Shown: one piece after another, positions 1-10,192 of the stretch
How positions within the stretch are numbered: the first letter of the stretch is position 1
Layout: each line of letters begins with the position of its first letter
Source of the DNA: Saururus chinensis
Taxonomy: Eukaryota > Streptophyta > Magnoliopsida > Piperales > Saururaceae
Assembly (NCBI GenBank): GCA_035235625.1
Contig: CP141145.1
Span: forward strand, 28,832,563-28,896,562
DNA length: 64,000 nt
Direction: 5' to 3'
Translations under genes and position numbers: made by a program
Notes under the pieces: model-generated
The model's database searches: none
Told to the model about the DNA's origin: nothing
What the model saw: the letters and a program-made list of their open reading frames with translations, nothing else

Positions 1-249
1 TTAGTTTTTTGTCAAATGGCAAGCCTATCTATTTGAAAATATGGGCCTAAAGGCCAAAAACATGAGAGAGCCGTGAAATACCATTATATTCAATTTTACA
101 TCTATGTAAAAGATATGGAATGGGTTAGTTGGTAAGCATAACAATTAGATACTTAAGAAGCACTCAGTTCAAATATGGTTGAAAACAATTGTGATTTAAT
201 TTTTCCATAGGACAATGGACATCAGCCCATACATTTGATAGAGCCTTCC

Positions 250-640
250 ATAGCTTCAAGATGTACATTATTATGGAGAAGGGAGAAAAGAGAGGGGTTA
301 GGGCTAGAAAAACTAAATTAACTAAATAACTACTATTTCATTGATTTTGTGAATAATGAATTAGGGTAAAGCCCCTAAATATGTATAGACTCTCAAATAA
401 GAACCCTATGGCTATCCCTTATAGAACTCATGATCATAATAGGCTTCTAACATTAGCTTAAGCATAATAATAGTAAATAAGAATGAACTCCTAATTTAGT
501 GAACTTTAAAGGTGGGACGCAACCCCTAGGGTAGGCTATAATATTTTACCTTTGTTTTTGCTCTACCTTATCCTCCAAGTGGTCTTCACTTTGCACTCCA
601 AATCAAAGGGCTCCACTACGGATGCCATTGGGTTAGGTTT
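250..640 (-). other. Possible gypsy 3' LTR and pol-end remnant
   Basis: Read on the minus strand, a short frame gives HLEDKVEQKQR, which resembles the HLEDKV tail found at the end of pol in some plant Ty3/gypsy elements. It is followed by LTR-like DNA rich in ATTAGG and AATAG runs. The remnant at 47841-48480 has the same arrangement (GYHLEDKV followed by LTR-like DNA). No LTR boundaries or target duplication were found, so the assignment is tentative. Confidence 0.3.
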
Positions 641-1849
641 GAGTCATAAACCTGATACCATTTAAGAAATGGTAAACCCAAATCCGACACAAATAGCTCT
701 TTGGGTTGAAATTGAAAACTCAAACCCGACCTATTAGGGTCATGTCGAGTCAATGTTTTATCAAAATACAAAGAAAAATATAAAAAAATTATAGTTATAA
801 CATTAAAGACTATTTGGTTGTTGAATTTCTAACAAATCTGCCTCAATTCCAGTCGAAATTATAGGAATCATGTTTATATGTAGGTGGACGGAATTTAAAA
901 TTCTGCTAGAAAGTTTATTCTAAGTCATTTCGAGCTGAAATTGTCAGGGATAACGAATCACCTCGTGAGATGATTCTGTCGATTTGAGCTCCCAACCCCC
1001 ATATCAGAATTACGAATTCTATTATTTTTTTTAATGGTTATTTCTCATATCGATTTGGGCCTTTAAAAATGTGTCATCTAGGTGGTGCCCACTTTAACAG
1101 TTTAAAATTACCTACTTTTACAGGATCTTGTTTGATAAGGCTCGAATTTAAGAGCATAATAGTACCAAGAACATTCATATTCTATTTCGGGAGAAAGAAT
1201 TATATCTGTTTACAAGTTAAAAAATGGGTTTGATGCAACATCTACATTTATACTAAGAACTTCCATTACCAAACATAATTATAATTTGACAATCAATTAT
1301 TAAAAAATTCTGCTTCTATTTCTACTTCTGTTTCTAAATAATTTAACACACAAACAACCCCTTAATTAGGTTAGGTCCAATTAGATCACCTGAAACCCAA
1401 ACCTAAACCCAATCCAAATTGTAACTCGGGATAATTTGGTCACCCAAACCCAACCCTTGGGTTTTACCATATAAGCGCCTGCATGGCATCCCTAGGCTCC
1501 ACTAACCTCTACTGCCTAGAACATTAAATGAAAATGATAAAAATTTCAAATAACTTAACATCAAGTTAATTTGTAGTTGTTACCCTTGCATTGCAAGTTC
1601 TTGCAGCAGCAGACCGATCCTAGTTCCAATGTCAGGAATACTTCAGGTAGGCAAGTATTAGCTGCCCTCTTCGCAGTCTCGGATTTGAAGCCAAATACCC
1701 TAGACGGCCTTCAGAAATGTTGACATGAATTTCACTCCAGCCCGCTACAACCTCCATGACATCAGCCCCAAGCCAATATAAAGAGATAATATTGGAATTG
1801 CGGGTAATAGGAGATTCTAGCATTACTTTCAACTTTTATAAAAACTCTT

Positions 1850-2200
1850 TTTACCTTGATGTATTCCATGATATTAGTTGATTGCTCAACCAGTGGTCCC
1901 AAGTAGATTACTTGCACTTCCCTCTTGAAAAGGATAAATTCTATAATTCTACCTCGTCGAATGACTAAAATATGAATGCTTGGGTGGTGGATAGCACAAA
2001 CAACTAGTCCTTCCTGTGTTTGACCGCATTCTTAACATAGCGGATGACTATTGCTCAAAAAACAAGTTAATTTTTTTTAAAAGAAAGCATGGTAAATGTG
2101 ATAAATTAAAATAGCTCCAGCATCCAAACCAGGTGAAGCTTCATCCATTAAAACTACAGAGGGGTTGGCTAAAATTAAACTATGTTCAAATCAAACAAAG
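1850..2200 (-). pseudogene. ABCG/PDR-type ABC transporter fragment, broken
   Basis: Plant PDR proteins are full-size ABC transporters of the plasma membrane. This fragment covers part of one nucleotide-binding domain. On the minus strand, at about 2175-2110, a frame reads ANPSVVLMDEASPGLDAGA, matching the Walker B and D-loop region (family form NPSxxFMDEPTSGLDARAA). Downstream, AIVIRYVKNAV continues the helix after it. After a stop and frame change come VCAIHHPSIHI (H-loop region, usual form CTIHQPSIDIF) and VQVIYLGPL (family form GGQVIYAGPLG). The A-I junction holds about 70 extra bases, either a retained intron or an insertion. No Walker A or membrane domain is visible. The P and T of DEPTSGLD have changed to A and S. 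It is non-functional by in-frame stops and at least one frameshift. The same fragment is present in the second repeat copy. I am confident of the family but not of the subfamily member. Confidence 0.75.
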
Positions 2201-4254
2201 TAGGCCAACAATTTCTATAGACATAAGTATTGCAAAAATAGTGAAACTTTGATTCCTGCACTGTAAATTGGGTAGAGCCAGGTGGTAGAACTTCTGGACA
2301 ACCTTATACAGCTGTAAAATTAATAAAATAAAACGATAGACTCAACAAAGATCATGTGGCCCACACTGTGCTTTAATTTGAAATTTCCGATCAGCAAACT
2401 TGGTGCCATATATTGACTATCTTGCGGTCATGCCCTGCCATCACCAATAATAAAATTACCTCCTTTAATAATGAAGCTGGGAATAATCTCAATGCACAGA
2501 AGGCACTTAAAAGTGAGCGATATTACATAGAAAATGTCATTCAAAGCCAAAAAAAGTGACCAATATTACTTGGATAACTTATGTTCAGACTGTATAAATA
2601 TATAAAATAGATATTAGATGTAATTCATAGCCAAAAAAGGACACAAAAATTTGTGTGAAAAAAAAGCATGAAAACAGCAATAATTAAACTCTTAAATTGA
2701 GAAACCTTGATAGAATGGATAACTACCTAACATCATGCATGGTTTCCGGCAAATTTGTCTTTTAGCCAAACCCTCCCGCGGCGAAGATTCAAATAGATGT
2801 AATATATTTGATAGTACAGCAAAAATATAGCATTATATGTTCTTGTTCAAATTGAAAGTAGAAAGAGCACGCAACAAAAAAGCAGCCTTTAGTTGCAGAT
2901 ATATTTGTTTGAATTGTTTTTATGAACTATTTATATTCTCTTTCAGATTTGGATTGTATTGTGTAATTGTAATTAATTTCCATCCTCATTATGGTAGGTG
3001 TCACGGGCACGAAACTTTGCCTAGCATTGGCACTCGTGATGGCCTGACTACACCGTGCAGCCAGCTGTCACTCTCTTCCCTTCCCACTCATATGCACAAG
3101 GGGAACACAAGCAAAACAGCAACACAATCCGACCTGGTGCAAGGGTCTCCGCCCAAGCTATATTTCCGTCTCCTGAAATACAATGTAGGGAGAGGGCAAA
3201 GGCTGATCCACCAAGCTAAGAACTCTCTTCTCTTGCTCCCTGGTTTGATGTGCAGGAAGAAATCAGATCCTTCACCAGCCTTGGATGCCCTGCTCATCCC
3301 TTTATAAAGACTCAGCCTGAAGCTAGCCATCCTAGTGCCACTAGAAGTACAAAACCCACCCAATACAAGAGTCCTCACCCTATTCAACTCTCAGCCCAAA
3401 GCCATTCCGCCCCAGCATAGTTTAGGAAGTCTTCAAGAGTCCGTCCTCCGCTAGAAATCCATTGCCATGCTACCTCCAAGAGATCAGCCCATCTGAGGAT
3501 ACCAGCCACTCCAACTCCCATCCGTCCTAGGAGTGTGACCAGCCTGCCTTTGTGAGTCTTGTCTGTCCTAGGAACCTGCTGCCCGGTCTCCTACTCCAAC
3601 TAGAAGTGCAGCCAACCAGCATAGCTGAATCCTATCCGCCTTAGGAGTCCTCCCCTAAGTCCAAGCAGCGCCCAGCTTCGTTGAAAGAGTCCCGCCCGCG
3701 CAAGGACTCCTACCCAACCTGCTCTGCAAGGCGAATAGCTCGTCTGGAACATCTTCCGTGTTGTCCCATCATCTGTCTGTGCCCAAGGGGCTGCCTAAGC
3801 TGTTTGTCGTCTAGCAAAACTTGGTTGTCCACTGCCAAGTAAGGGGGTAGCCACCCCCTTTCCGCATCCGTCAAGTTAAGTGGCTAACAGTAGGCAATAA
3901 CCAATAAATAGAGCTATAATTTAGTAGGAAATATTGATCAAAGGTCCAGATTCTGACTTGACTCAATCTGACTATTCAAGGAGATCCTCTTCTGGAGCCC
4001 ACTGTGGGTCCTTCCCATCTTCCATTCACGATTTCACGTTTTCAACACAAACAATAATACTCTATTTGAGAAGACCCATATCCTACACTGCCAACAAAGC
4101 ACTCAAGAACAACAATCATCTCCCCAAATCACTGAACTAAAACCAAAAGACTAAATAAAAAAGTAAATATGAAGATCTCAAAGACACTCTACGGTCTTCT
4201 TTAACCTCCCATGTTTCCTACTCTATAGAACCCATGCACACTAGAATGCCTAAA
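2201..4254. other. No gene recognised
   Basis: Mostly AT-rich DNA. From about 3000 it becomes more GC-balanced, and short open frames on both strands match nothing I know. A TATA-like CTTTATAAA occurs near 3299, followed by a C-rich stretch with repeated CCATCCTAG/CCGTCCTAGG-like words (3320-3720), which could be the promoter side of an old LTR. A small perfect hairpin GGGGGT-AGCC-ACCCCC lies near 3845. The first 1.2 kb belongs to the long direct repeat. Confidence 0.5.
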
Positions 4255-4269
4255 TCAGACTGCAACAAA

Positions 4270-4760
4270 AAGGAATATTAGCAACGCATTGTTACATAAG
4301 CGTCACTAATACTTATTAGTGACGTATAACAAGAGTCGTCTTATGCGTCGAAAAAGTCCAGTCTTTACTACTATTTACCGACGCTTACACAAAAACTTCG
4401 CTAATAATGCAATATTAGCGACACTTATATTTACGCCTCTAATATCAACCTTTTTTTCAGACATATAATGAGAGTCGCAAATAAGAGATTATTAGCGATG
4501 CATACTAACTTACATTGCTAATCATTATTATTAGCTATGTTCTTTATGTGTTGCTAATATTAAAATATTTTAAGAAAAATTAGAAGTTATTATTGACTAT
4601 TAATTTTGTGAAATTGAAAAATAGAATGTAGTTATTAGTGATGCTTATATAAGTGTCGCTAATAAAAAAGAAAAACTTATTAGTGACGCTTTTAAAGTGT
4701 CACTAATATAAATTGATAAAACAAAAAAATATGTAGTGATGCTTTTAAGCGTCACTAATA
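4270..4760. repeat. Left subterminal hairpin array of CACTA-1
   Basis: About eight short inverted pairs of the form TTAGYGACGC-N(6-12)-GYGTCRCTAAT, each a 28-35-base potential hairpin separated by AT-rich DNA. Subterminal repeat arrays are the known transposase-binding regions of CACTA elements. Here the repeat unit itself is palindromic. Confidence 0.85.
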
Positions 4761-4779
4761 TACTAAATAATTGAAAAAA

Positions 4780-4970
4780 TCACCGGCTCCGGCCGATTGC
4801 TGCTGGAATGGAGAAGAAGGGATAGGGGGGAGGAGGCTCCAGCCAGGGGACGGGGGGCTCCGGCTGCCCCCCGTTGGAGCAACGACGGGTAAGCGGGTAG
4901 CAGCGGAGTGCAACCGGAGCATGGAAGGAGAGGCGGGTGGCGGAGGGGGGAGTGACGCATACAATATGCG
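4780..4970. other. GC-rich block inside CACTA-1
   Basis: An abrupt GC-rich island in otherwise AT-rich DNA, with many G-runs on the plus strand (GGATAGGGGGGAGG, GGGGACGGGGGGC). It has no match among gene families I know. Its composition suggests captured host DNA. CACTA-3 carries a different GC-rich block in a comparable position. Confidence 0.6.
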
Positions 4971-5036
4971 TCGCTACTAATAATTTTTTTATTTTTAAAA
5001 ATTTTAAAAAATATTTTTTTAATAATACATTATTGT

Positions 5037-5232
5037 CCTTCCTCCTCTCTCTCTCTCCTCCCTCCTCCTCTCTCCCCTCTTTCTCGCTCTCTTTATCTCT
5101 CTCTCCTCTCTCCTCCCCATCTCTCCCCTCTTTCTCTTCTCTCTCTCCCCCTCTTTCTCTCTCTTCTATCTCTCCTCCCCCTCTCTCTTCTATCTCTCTC
5201 TCCTCTCTTCCTTTTCTCTCTTTTATTTAATT
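5037..5232. repeat. CT-rich polypyrimidine tract 1 of CACTA-1
   Basis: Almost uninterrupted C and T on the plus strand (CTCTCTCC, CCCTCTTTCT words). Any reading frame through it is an artefact of the repeat. Confidence 0.95.
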
Positions 5233-5398
5233 TTTTTTGAAAAAATTTAGGGTAGTAGCGACGCATACTAGTATGCATTGCTACTATACTCATGTAGTAG
5301 CGACGCATGCAGTGGTAGTAGTGACACATAAGGTTATGCATCGCAACTAGATTTTTTTATTTTTAAATTTTTTAAAAAATATATAATTACAATTTTTT

Positions 5399-5988
5399 TC
5401 CTCCCCTCTTTCTCTCTCCCTTCATCTCTCTCTCCCTCTCTTTCTCTCTCTTTCTCTCTCCCCCTCTCTTTCTTTCTCTCTCTCCTCGTCCTCTCTCTCT
5501 TCTCTCTCTCACCCCTCACCCTCTCTCTCTCTCCCCCTCACCCTCTCTCTCTCCCCCCTCTTTCTCTTTCTTCTCTCTCCCCCTCTCTCTCTTCTCACCC
5601 TCTCTCCCCTCTTTCTCTCCTTCCTCTCTCCCCTCACCCCGTCTCTCACTCCTCATTCTTCTCTCTCCTCCCTCTTTCCCTTTCTCTCCTCGCATTCTCG
5701 ATCTCTCCCTTTCTTTCTCTCTCCTCTCTCTCCCCATCTCTCACTCCTCACTCTTCTCTCTCCTCTCCTCTCTCTCTTCTATCTCTCCTCCCTCTCTCTC
5801 TTTCCTCACCCCCTCTCATCCTCTCTCTCACTCCTCACCCCCTGTCTTCTCTCTCTCTCTCCTCGCCCTCTATTTCTCTACCCTTTCTCTCTCCTCACCC
5901 TCTCTCCTCATCTTCTCTCTCTACCCTCTCTCTCCTCCTCTCTTCTCTCTCTTACTTCTCTCTCTTGCTCTCTTCACTCTCTTTCTTT
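5399..5988. repeat. CT-rich polypyrimidine tract 2 of CACTA-1
   Basis: Nearly 600 bases of almost pure pyrimidine on the plus strand with only scattered A and G (CTCACCC, CTCGTC). It is separated from tract 1 by hairpins of the GTAGYGACGCAT/ATGCATYGCTAC type (5250-5350). Confidence 0.95.
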
Positions 5989-6233
5989 TATTATAAATTA
6001 TATTTTAAAATTAATAAGAAAATTTAAAAAATATATTATATTATATATAAATAGTGAAAGTTTAATCTATTATTGACACTACCTTTTATAAAAAATTTAA
6101 TATTTATTTCTTATATATACAAATAGTAAATATTGAATAAAATATATTATATTTAAGAAGTTTACTTTAATTTTTTTTAATATTTATTTATTATATACTT
6201 ATTTATTAAATAAAATTAATTAATAAAACTATT

Positions 6234-6735
6234 AATGGCGCTTGGAAACAAGCATCGCTATTATCAATGCTATTTGCGACGCATGTTTAAAAGCTTTGCT
6301 AATAGTTCTAAATTTTTTATTTTTTATTTTAAATTCATTACTATTAGCGACGGTAATAGCATAACTATTGGCAACACTTTCTTACAAGTGTCGCTATCAT
6401 TAAAACTATTAACGATGCTTTACAAAAAGCGTCGCTAATTGTTATATTTTTTTTTCTTTTTTAAAACAAATAGCTTTTAGCGACGTTTATTTTATGTGTC
6501 ACGAATAGTTAACTAATTAGCGACTCTTTGTAAAAAATATCGCTAATAATTGTAGTAACAACGACACTTAATAGTAAGTGTCACACTATGTAACTATTAG
6601 TGACGCTTAATTAAAAAGCGTCGCTAATATTTAATTTTTTTGTGACGCTTATTTATGCATCATAAGTATCAGTTTTTAGCGATGCTTTTGTTTGCGTCGC
6701 TAATAGAAGCGTCACTAATGATACATTTTGTTATA
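6234..6735. repeat. Right subterminal hairpin array of CACTA-1
   Basis: A dense series of TTAGCGACGCTT...AAGCGTCGCTAAT pairs with 6-12-base loops up to the terminal repeat. It is homologous to the array at 59600-60100 in CACTA-3. Confidence 0.88.
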
Positions 6736-6739
6736 GTGT

Positions 6740-7480
6740 CATGTCAATAGAAATAAAACAAGTAGAAGAAATCCATAACTGAAAACTACATAATTCACTT
6801 CACTAAAAAACACTTAGAAGAAGACACTTTACCTAGATTGAAAAACATATACACACCAAAATAGATGGACTGAAGTGGGGAAATTTTCTTCTTGCTGGAA
6901 AACAGGAACTTCTCATGCATGCAATCCCGGTGGATGATGCTGTGGCAGTAGCATAGGCAGAGCTGGATCACCACGACAGTGGTGCTGGAGGTAGAAGAAA
7001 TGGGCCAGTTACCTCAAATTATAGTCCAATTTTAAAATATAAATTAAGTTCTACAAAATTTCGACTTTCTCCTTGATATTTGGCAACCAATGTTGATTTT
7101 TCATATGCATCATTCAGAAGAAACAACAGGGCACAAAAGGAAAAAAATACATGAAATAATGAACAATGACCAAATGAAAACTTAAGGTCAATGATGAAAT
7201 AACTACGTACTTGTCGATTCTGTTTTCAAACTCCGGACTTCTCATTATCTTCTCCCACAACTATGTACTGAACTCCTATTGCTTATCCATGTTGAGCTAC
7301 CAATTATCCACTTACATGTGTAAAGGTAAAATAAATGTTTTACATCCCTAAAACACCTCTTTGGTTGAGTTATCCATATAAATAATAGTGATAAGGTTGA
7401 TGACGAAGAGAACGAGGTCATGAAGAAGTATGGTCCTTGTTATATGTTTGTGAAGTAGGCTTCTGGTACGTATAATAAGT
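6740..7480. other. No gene recognised
   Basis: AT-rich DNA with no long frame, no terminal-repeat structure and no tandem array that I can see. Confidence 0.5.
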
Positions 7481-7620
7481 GGCTACTACATGTGACAAGG
7501 AGCTCACAGTTGAGTTAGTAGAACTAAAACTTGGCAAAGATATTTTTATTAAGCAATTCAAGTGTTGCTTGTAAAACTTCAAATAAGGAGATGCTAATAT
7601 TGAGAGTGCTAATCAATAAT
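7480..7620 (+). pseudogene. Unrecognised gene fragment, inverted relative of 8036-8218
   Basis: A plus-strand frame gives VELVELKLGKDIFIKQFKCC, then stops. It resembles, at both DNA and protein level, the minus-strand sequence VEFVNLKPGDDIVIKQFRCV at about 8090-8150. The two look like diverged, oppositely oriented pieces of one gene. The pattern LKPGDDIVIKQF is faintly like plant DNA-binding B3-type domains (LKPGDxVVF), but this is too weak to name a family. Confidence 0.35.
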
Positions 7621-8035
7621 TTGTTGTTACTAGTGCGTTCCTTCCTTTTCAAAGAGCTGACATCAGAAATTTGAATGAAGTCTCAAGAGGTAGAATATTG
7701 GAGTAGACTTTTAGATTTGCTAATATCTATCCTTAGTACTTTGACTATTATCCTCCATGTATACTTCTTTTTCATGGTGGTCTGATGTTTCCGTGTACAT
7801 TGATACATGATCCTTTAATTTTTGAGAAAATGACGATTTATCTATCAATATATCCATGAAGAAAGTTAGGCGGCGGAGAAAGAATAGAAGTATACATAGG
7901 GTAGAAGGATCAGAATATAAACTATACGCTTCTAAACATATAAATAGTGTATCAATTCTACCTGCTCTGACCATATTCAAATTAGTTGTGTGAGTCATGT
8001 GATAAGGGAAGGTTTCTACTAAGAGAGGAGAGGGA

Positions 8036-8218
8036 CTATTGATCAGAACTATCAATTACTAGCACCACCTTTTTTGAATTTCTCCAGGCAACACATCTAA
8101 ATTGTTTGATAACAATATCGTCACCCGGTTTTAGGTTTACAAACTCAACATAGAACCCCATGTCCCATGTTTTAAATCTTATTGACTTGAGACTAGTCTT
8201 CATCAACGAAACCCACAC
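8036..8218 (-). pseudogene. Unrecognised gene fragment (60 codons)
   Basis: A minus-strand open frame includes GFYVEFVNLKPGDDIVIKQF and then WRNSKKVVLVIDS. It is coherent protein-like sequence, and the inverted relative at 7480-7620 shows it is not a random frame. No start context, no neighbouring exon and no known domain could be assigned with confidence. Confidence 0.35.
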
Positions 8219-8639
8219 TTAACATGAAAAAAGAAGGAAAATCAAATTAAGAGTAATCATACCATATACAGTCCCGTATAGCGATGTTTCAGAGGAACAG
8301 TCAATCATCTTCTGAATTAGAAACGATCTACCAAACCATCTCAAATATATAAAAGAAAAACGTGATCCTATGTATCATATGATCCATACTGGATCATGTA
8401 TATTCTGTACTCATTCTTGATTTTTGATTGATATATCACACCATGGACCGTTTATCAGAAAAGAAGGAGAAGACATGAAGTAAATATTTAAAACAATGGA
8501 CTCAGAACAGTACAATATATATAGGTGCCATATCCTTTGAAGATCCGAAAGCTGGGCTTCATTGTCTTCGTGATTGGCGATGGTCGCAAAAGGGGTCATT
8601 CAACAGCATTATTCCCTTAGTTCATCCGTGTCAATGGTT

Positions 8640-9090
8640 ATACTATCGTAATTAATGTAACATGCAGAGTCCAGTAATTAGATTCAGTAACCGAAAAGCA
8701 AACCAAGAACAGCAGTTGAAGCGGTGGAACAGGCGGAGCCACTCCCAACTCTTCATGACTTCGCTCCTCCGCTGCCCCCTCCATTACGCTGGTCGTCGAC
8801 TTCGGTCCAGCGCTGGCGCTCCTCCTCCTCCTCCTCTCGGTGGCTTTGCGGGCGCTGCTGTCCCCCGGCGGTCATCTCTCTGCTCTGAGGCGGGCATCGT
8901 TCGGCTCGACCACTGACTTTGCCCTTGAAGACCTGGCAGAGAATTTCCAAGAAACCGATCAAAACACTTCTTGGAAGATGGTAACCATCCTTTATATAAG
9001 ACTCCTCTTCCGAACTTCGTATCTGCAAAACTTTTCAATTCAGGAAATCGCTTTCTTTGATACGGGGAATGTTTCCTCGTCCTGATTATA
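8640..9090. other. GC-rich island, possible first-exon remnant
   Basis: GC content jumps for about 300 bases in an AT-rich setting. A plus-strand frame without stops reads VVDFGPALALLLLLLSVALR (signal-anchor-like), then runs to a stop near 9083. Overlapping frames on the other strand are equally open, as expected of GC-rich DNA. An AATAAA word lies at 9469-9474. This could be a gene 5' end or captured DNA. I do not recognise the protein. Confidence 0.3.
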
Positions 9091-10192
9091 TTTTTAAATC
9101 AGGAAAGTCGGTTTCTTATCATACTCTGATTCCGCAGTTTATAGTTAGTTTGTTCGTCTTTAGGAAAGTTGGTTCTTGTATTGAATCTGACCTTGGTGTT
9201 CATGAGTACCTGACCTTCCAGTGAGGCAGTAGGACTAAAATCGGCAGCAAAAGGAGCTTGATACTGAGTTATGAGCCATCAAGAATTACAGTTTCACTTG
9301 AGCTCAAATCAGATGGCGTATGCAGCAAGCAGCGCCTCTGCCATGACTTACCATGCATTTCAGGCAGGGAAGTTTCTTCTTACGAGTTGCGCCAGCTATG
9401 ATTACTTTTAGATGTTCCTTATCGAAAAAAGGGAAGTTTCCTTGTAATGTTGTATGGCTCTGAAATTTAATAAAGTTTGTGTTCCAGAAAACCTTTTCAG
9501 TTAGTCTTAATTGTCTCCCCTATTTTAAATTTTGTTATCTGAAGCGTCCCCTGGGTTCTGAAATTTCTTTTTTTGTGGCTTGGTTAAAATTTTTTTACAC
9601 CAAATTCTTTTGATTAGAAGTGATTGACTAATGGGTTCAGTAATATGGAGGGATAGAGTTATGCAGAGGGATGGACCAAGGAAGAATATGCCGGAGAAGA
9701 TGAAGTACAACATGAACTTTTTTTTATCAGGCAAAAGGAGGATAAAATCTATATTACCTGGTTGAAGAAGCCAATATTCTATATTTCTTAGTTTTTAAAT
9801 AAAAATCTTATTAAACTTGGATTTACACAATATTAAAATAATAAACCAAAATAGCCCTATCTTACTGTTTTGGGTTTTATATCATGTAAGCTTGTTACAC
9901 CGTTGTATTTACCCACACACGACTCATTTGACTAGCCATTTCCAAAGTTAGATCAGCACTCGGACTTCTAATTTTCCACCCATCTGACCAGCAATTTATA
10001 ATTGAAAGAAGTTACAAACAACGGATGTGTTGTCTTGGACAAGGACTTAGCATGATTGGCTATCGTACACATGAGTCCTCGTTTTATTCACATAGAGCAA
10101 TAGATGTGTCTCCACATCTCTGTATGACTTTATAGATGACTTGATTGTTGTGGCAAGGTACAACTACGTTGAAGTCGTGAATGATATGTTCC
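9091..10192. other. No gene recognised
   Basis: AT-rich spacer with several homopolymer runs. Nothing here aligns with the first roughly 165 bases of the neighbouring LTR family, so LTR B appears truncated on this side. Confidence 0.5.

Larger units (their letters stand above)
1..3392. repeat. Long direct repeat, copy 1
   Basis: This stretch is repeated almost base for base, same orientation, at 60635-64000. The copies run in step from TTAGTTTTTTGTCAAATG to the last base of the window, so neither outer edge can be fixed here. Visible differences are scattered substitutions, an indel of about 20 bases near position 50, and a block of about 30 bases near 3035 that only copy 1 has. By eye identity is above 95%. 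It contains no intact gene, only a gypsy-like remnant and an ABCG pseudogene fragment, both on the minus strand and both also in copy 2. It could be a segmental or tandem duplication, or two haplotypes assembled in a row. Confidence 0.93.
4258..6739. mobile_element. CACTA-1, non-autonomous CACTA (En/Spm) transposon
   Basis: The left end reads GACTGCAACAAAAAGG and the right end, read inward on the other strand, CACTATAACAAAATG: imperfect CACTA-type terminal inverted repeats of about 13 bases. The 3 bases outside each end are identical (TCA at 4255-4257 and 6740-6742), the 3-bp target duplication expected of this superfamily. No transposase frame is present, so it would have to be moved in trans. 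The interior is two subterminal hairpin arrays, a GC-rich block, and long CT-rich tracts. Its right 0.75 kb is closely related to the right end of CACTA-3 (AT-rich linker with TTTAATCTATTATTGA, then hairpins). The first base of the left end is G rather than C, so that end may be weakened. Confidence 0.92.

Noticed and set aside
2837-3307. 156-codon plus-strand frame present in both long repeats
   Set aside because: The second copy has an indel of about 30 bases that removes part of it, composition is not protein-like, and no family is recognised.
3840-3862. GGGGGT-AGCC-ACCCCC hairpin as a terminator
   Set aside because: Intrinsic terminators of this kind are bacterial; in plant nuclear DNA a single short hairpin has no such meaning.
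4258-6739. A transposase gene in any of the CACTA elements
   Set aside because: No frame with TNPD/TNPA-type motifs was found in the three elements. All appear non-autonomous.
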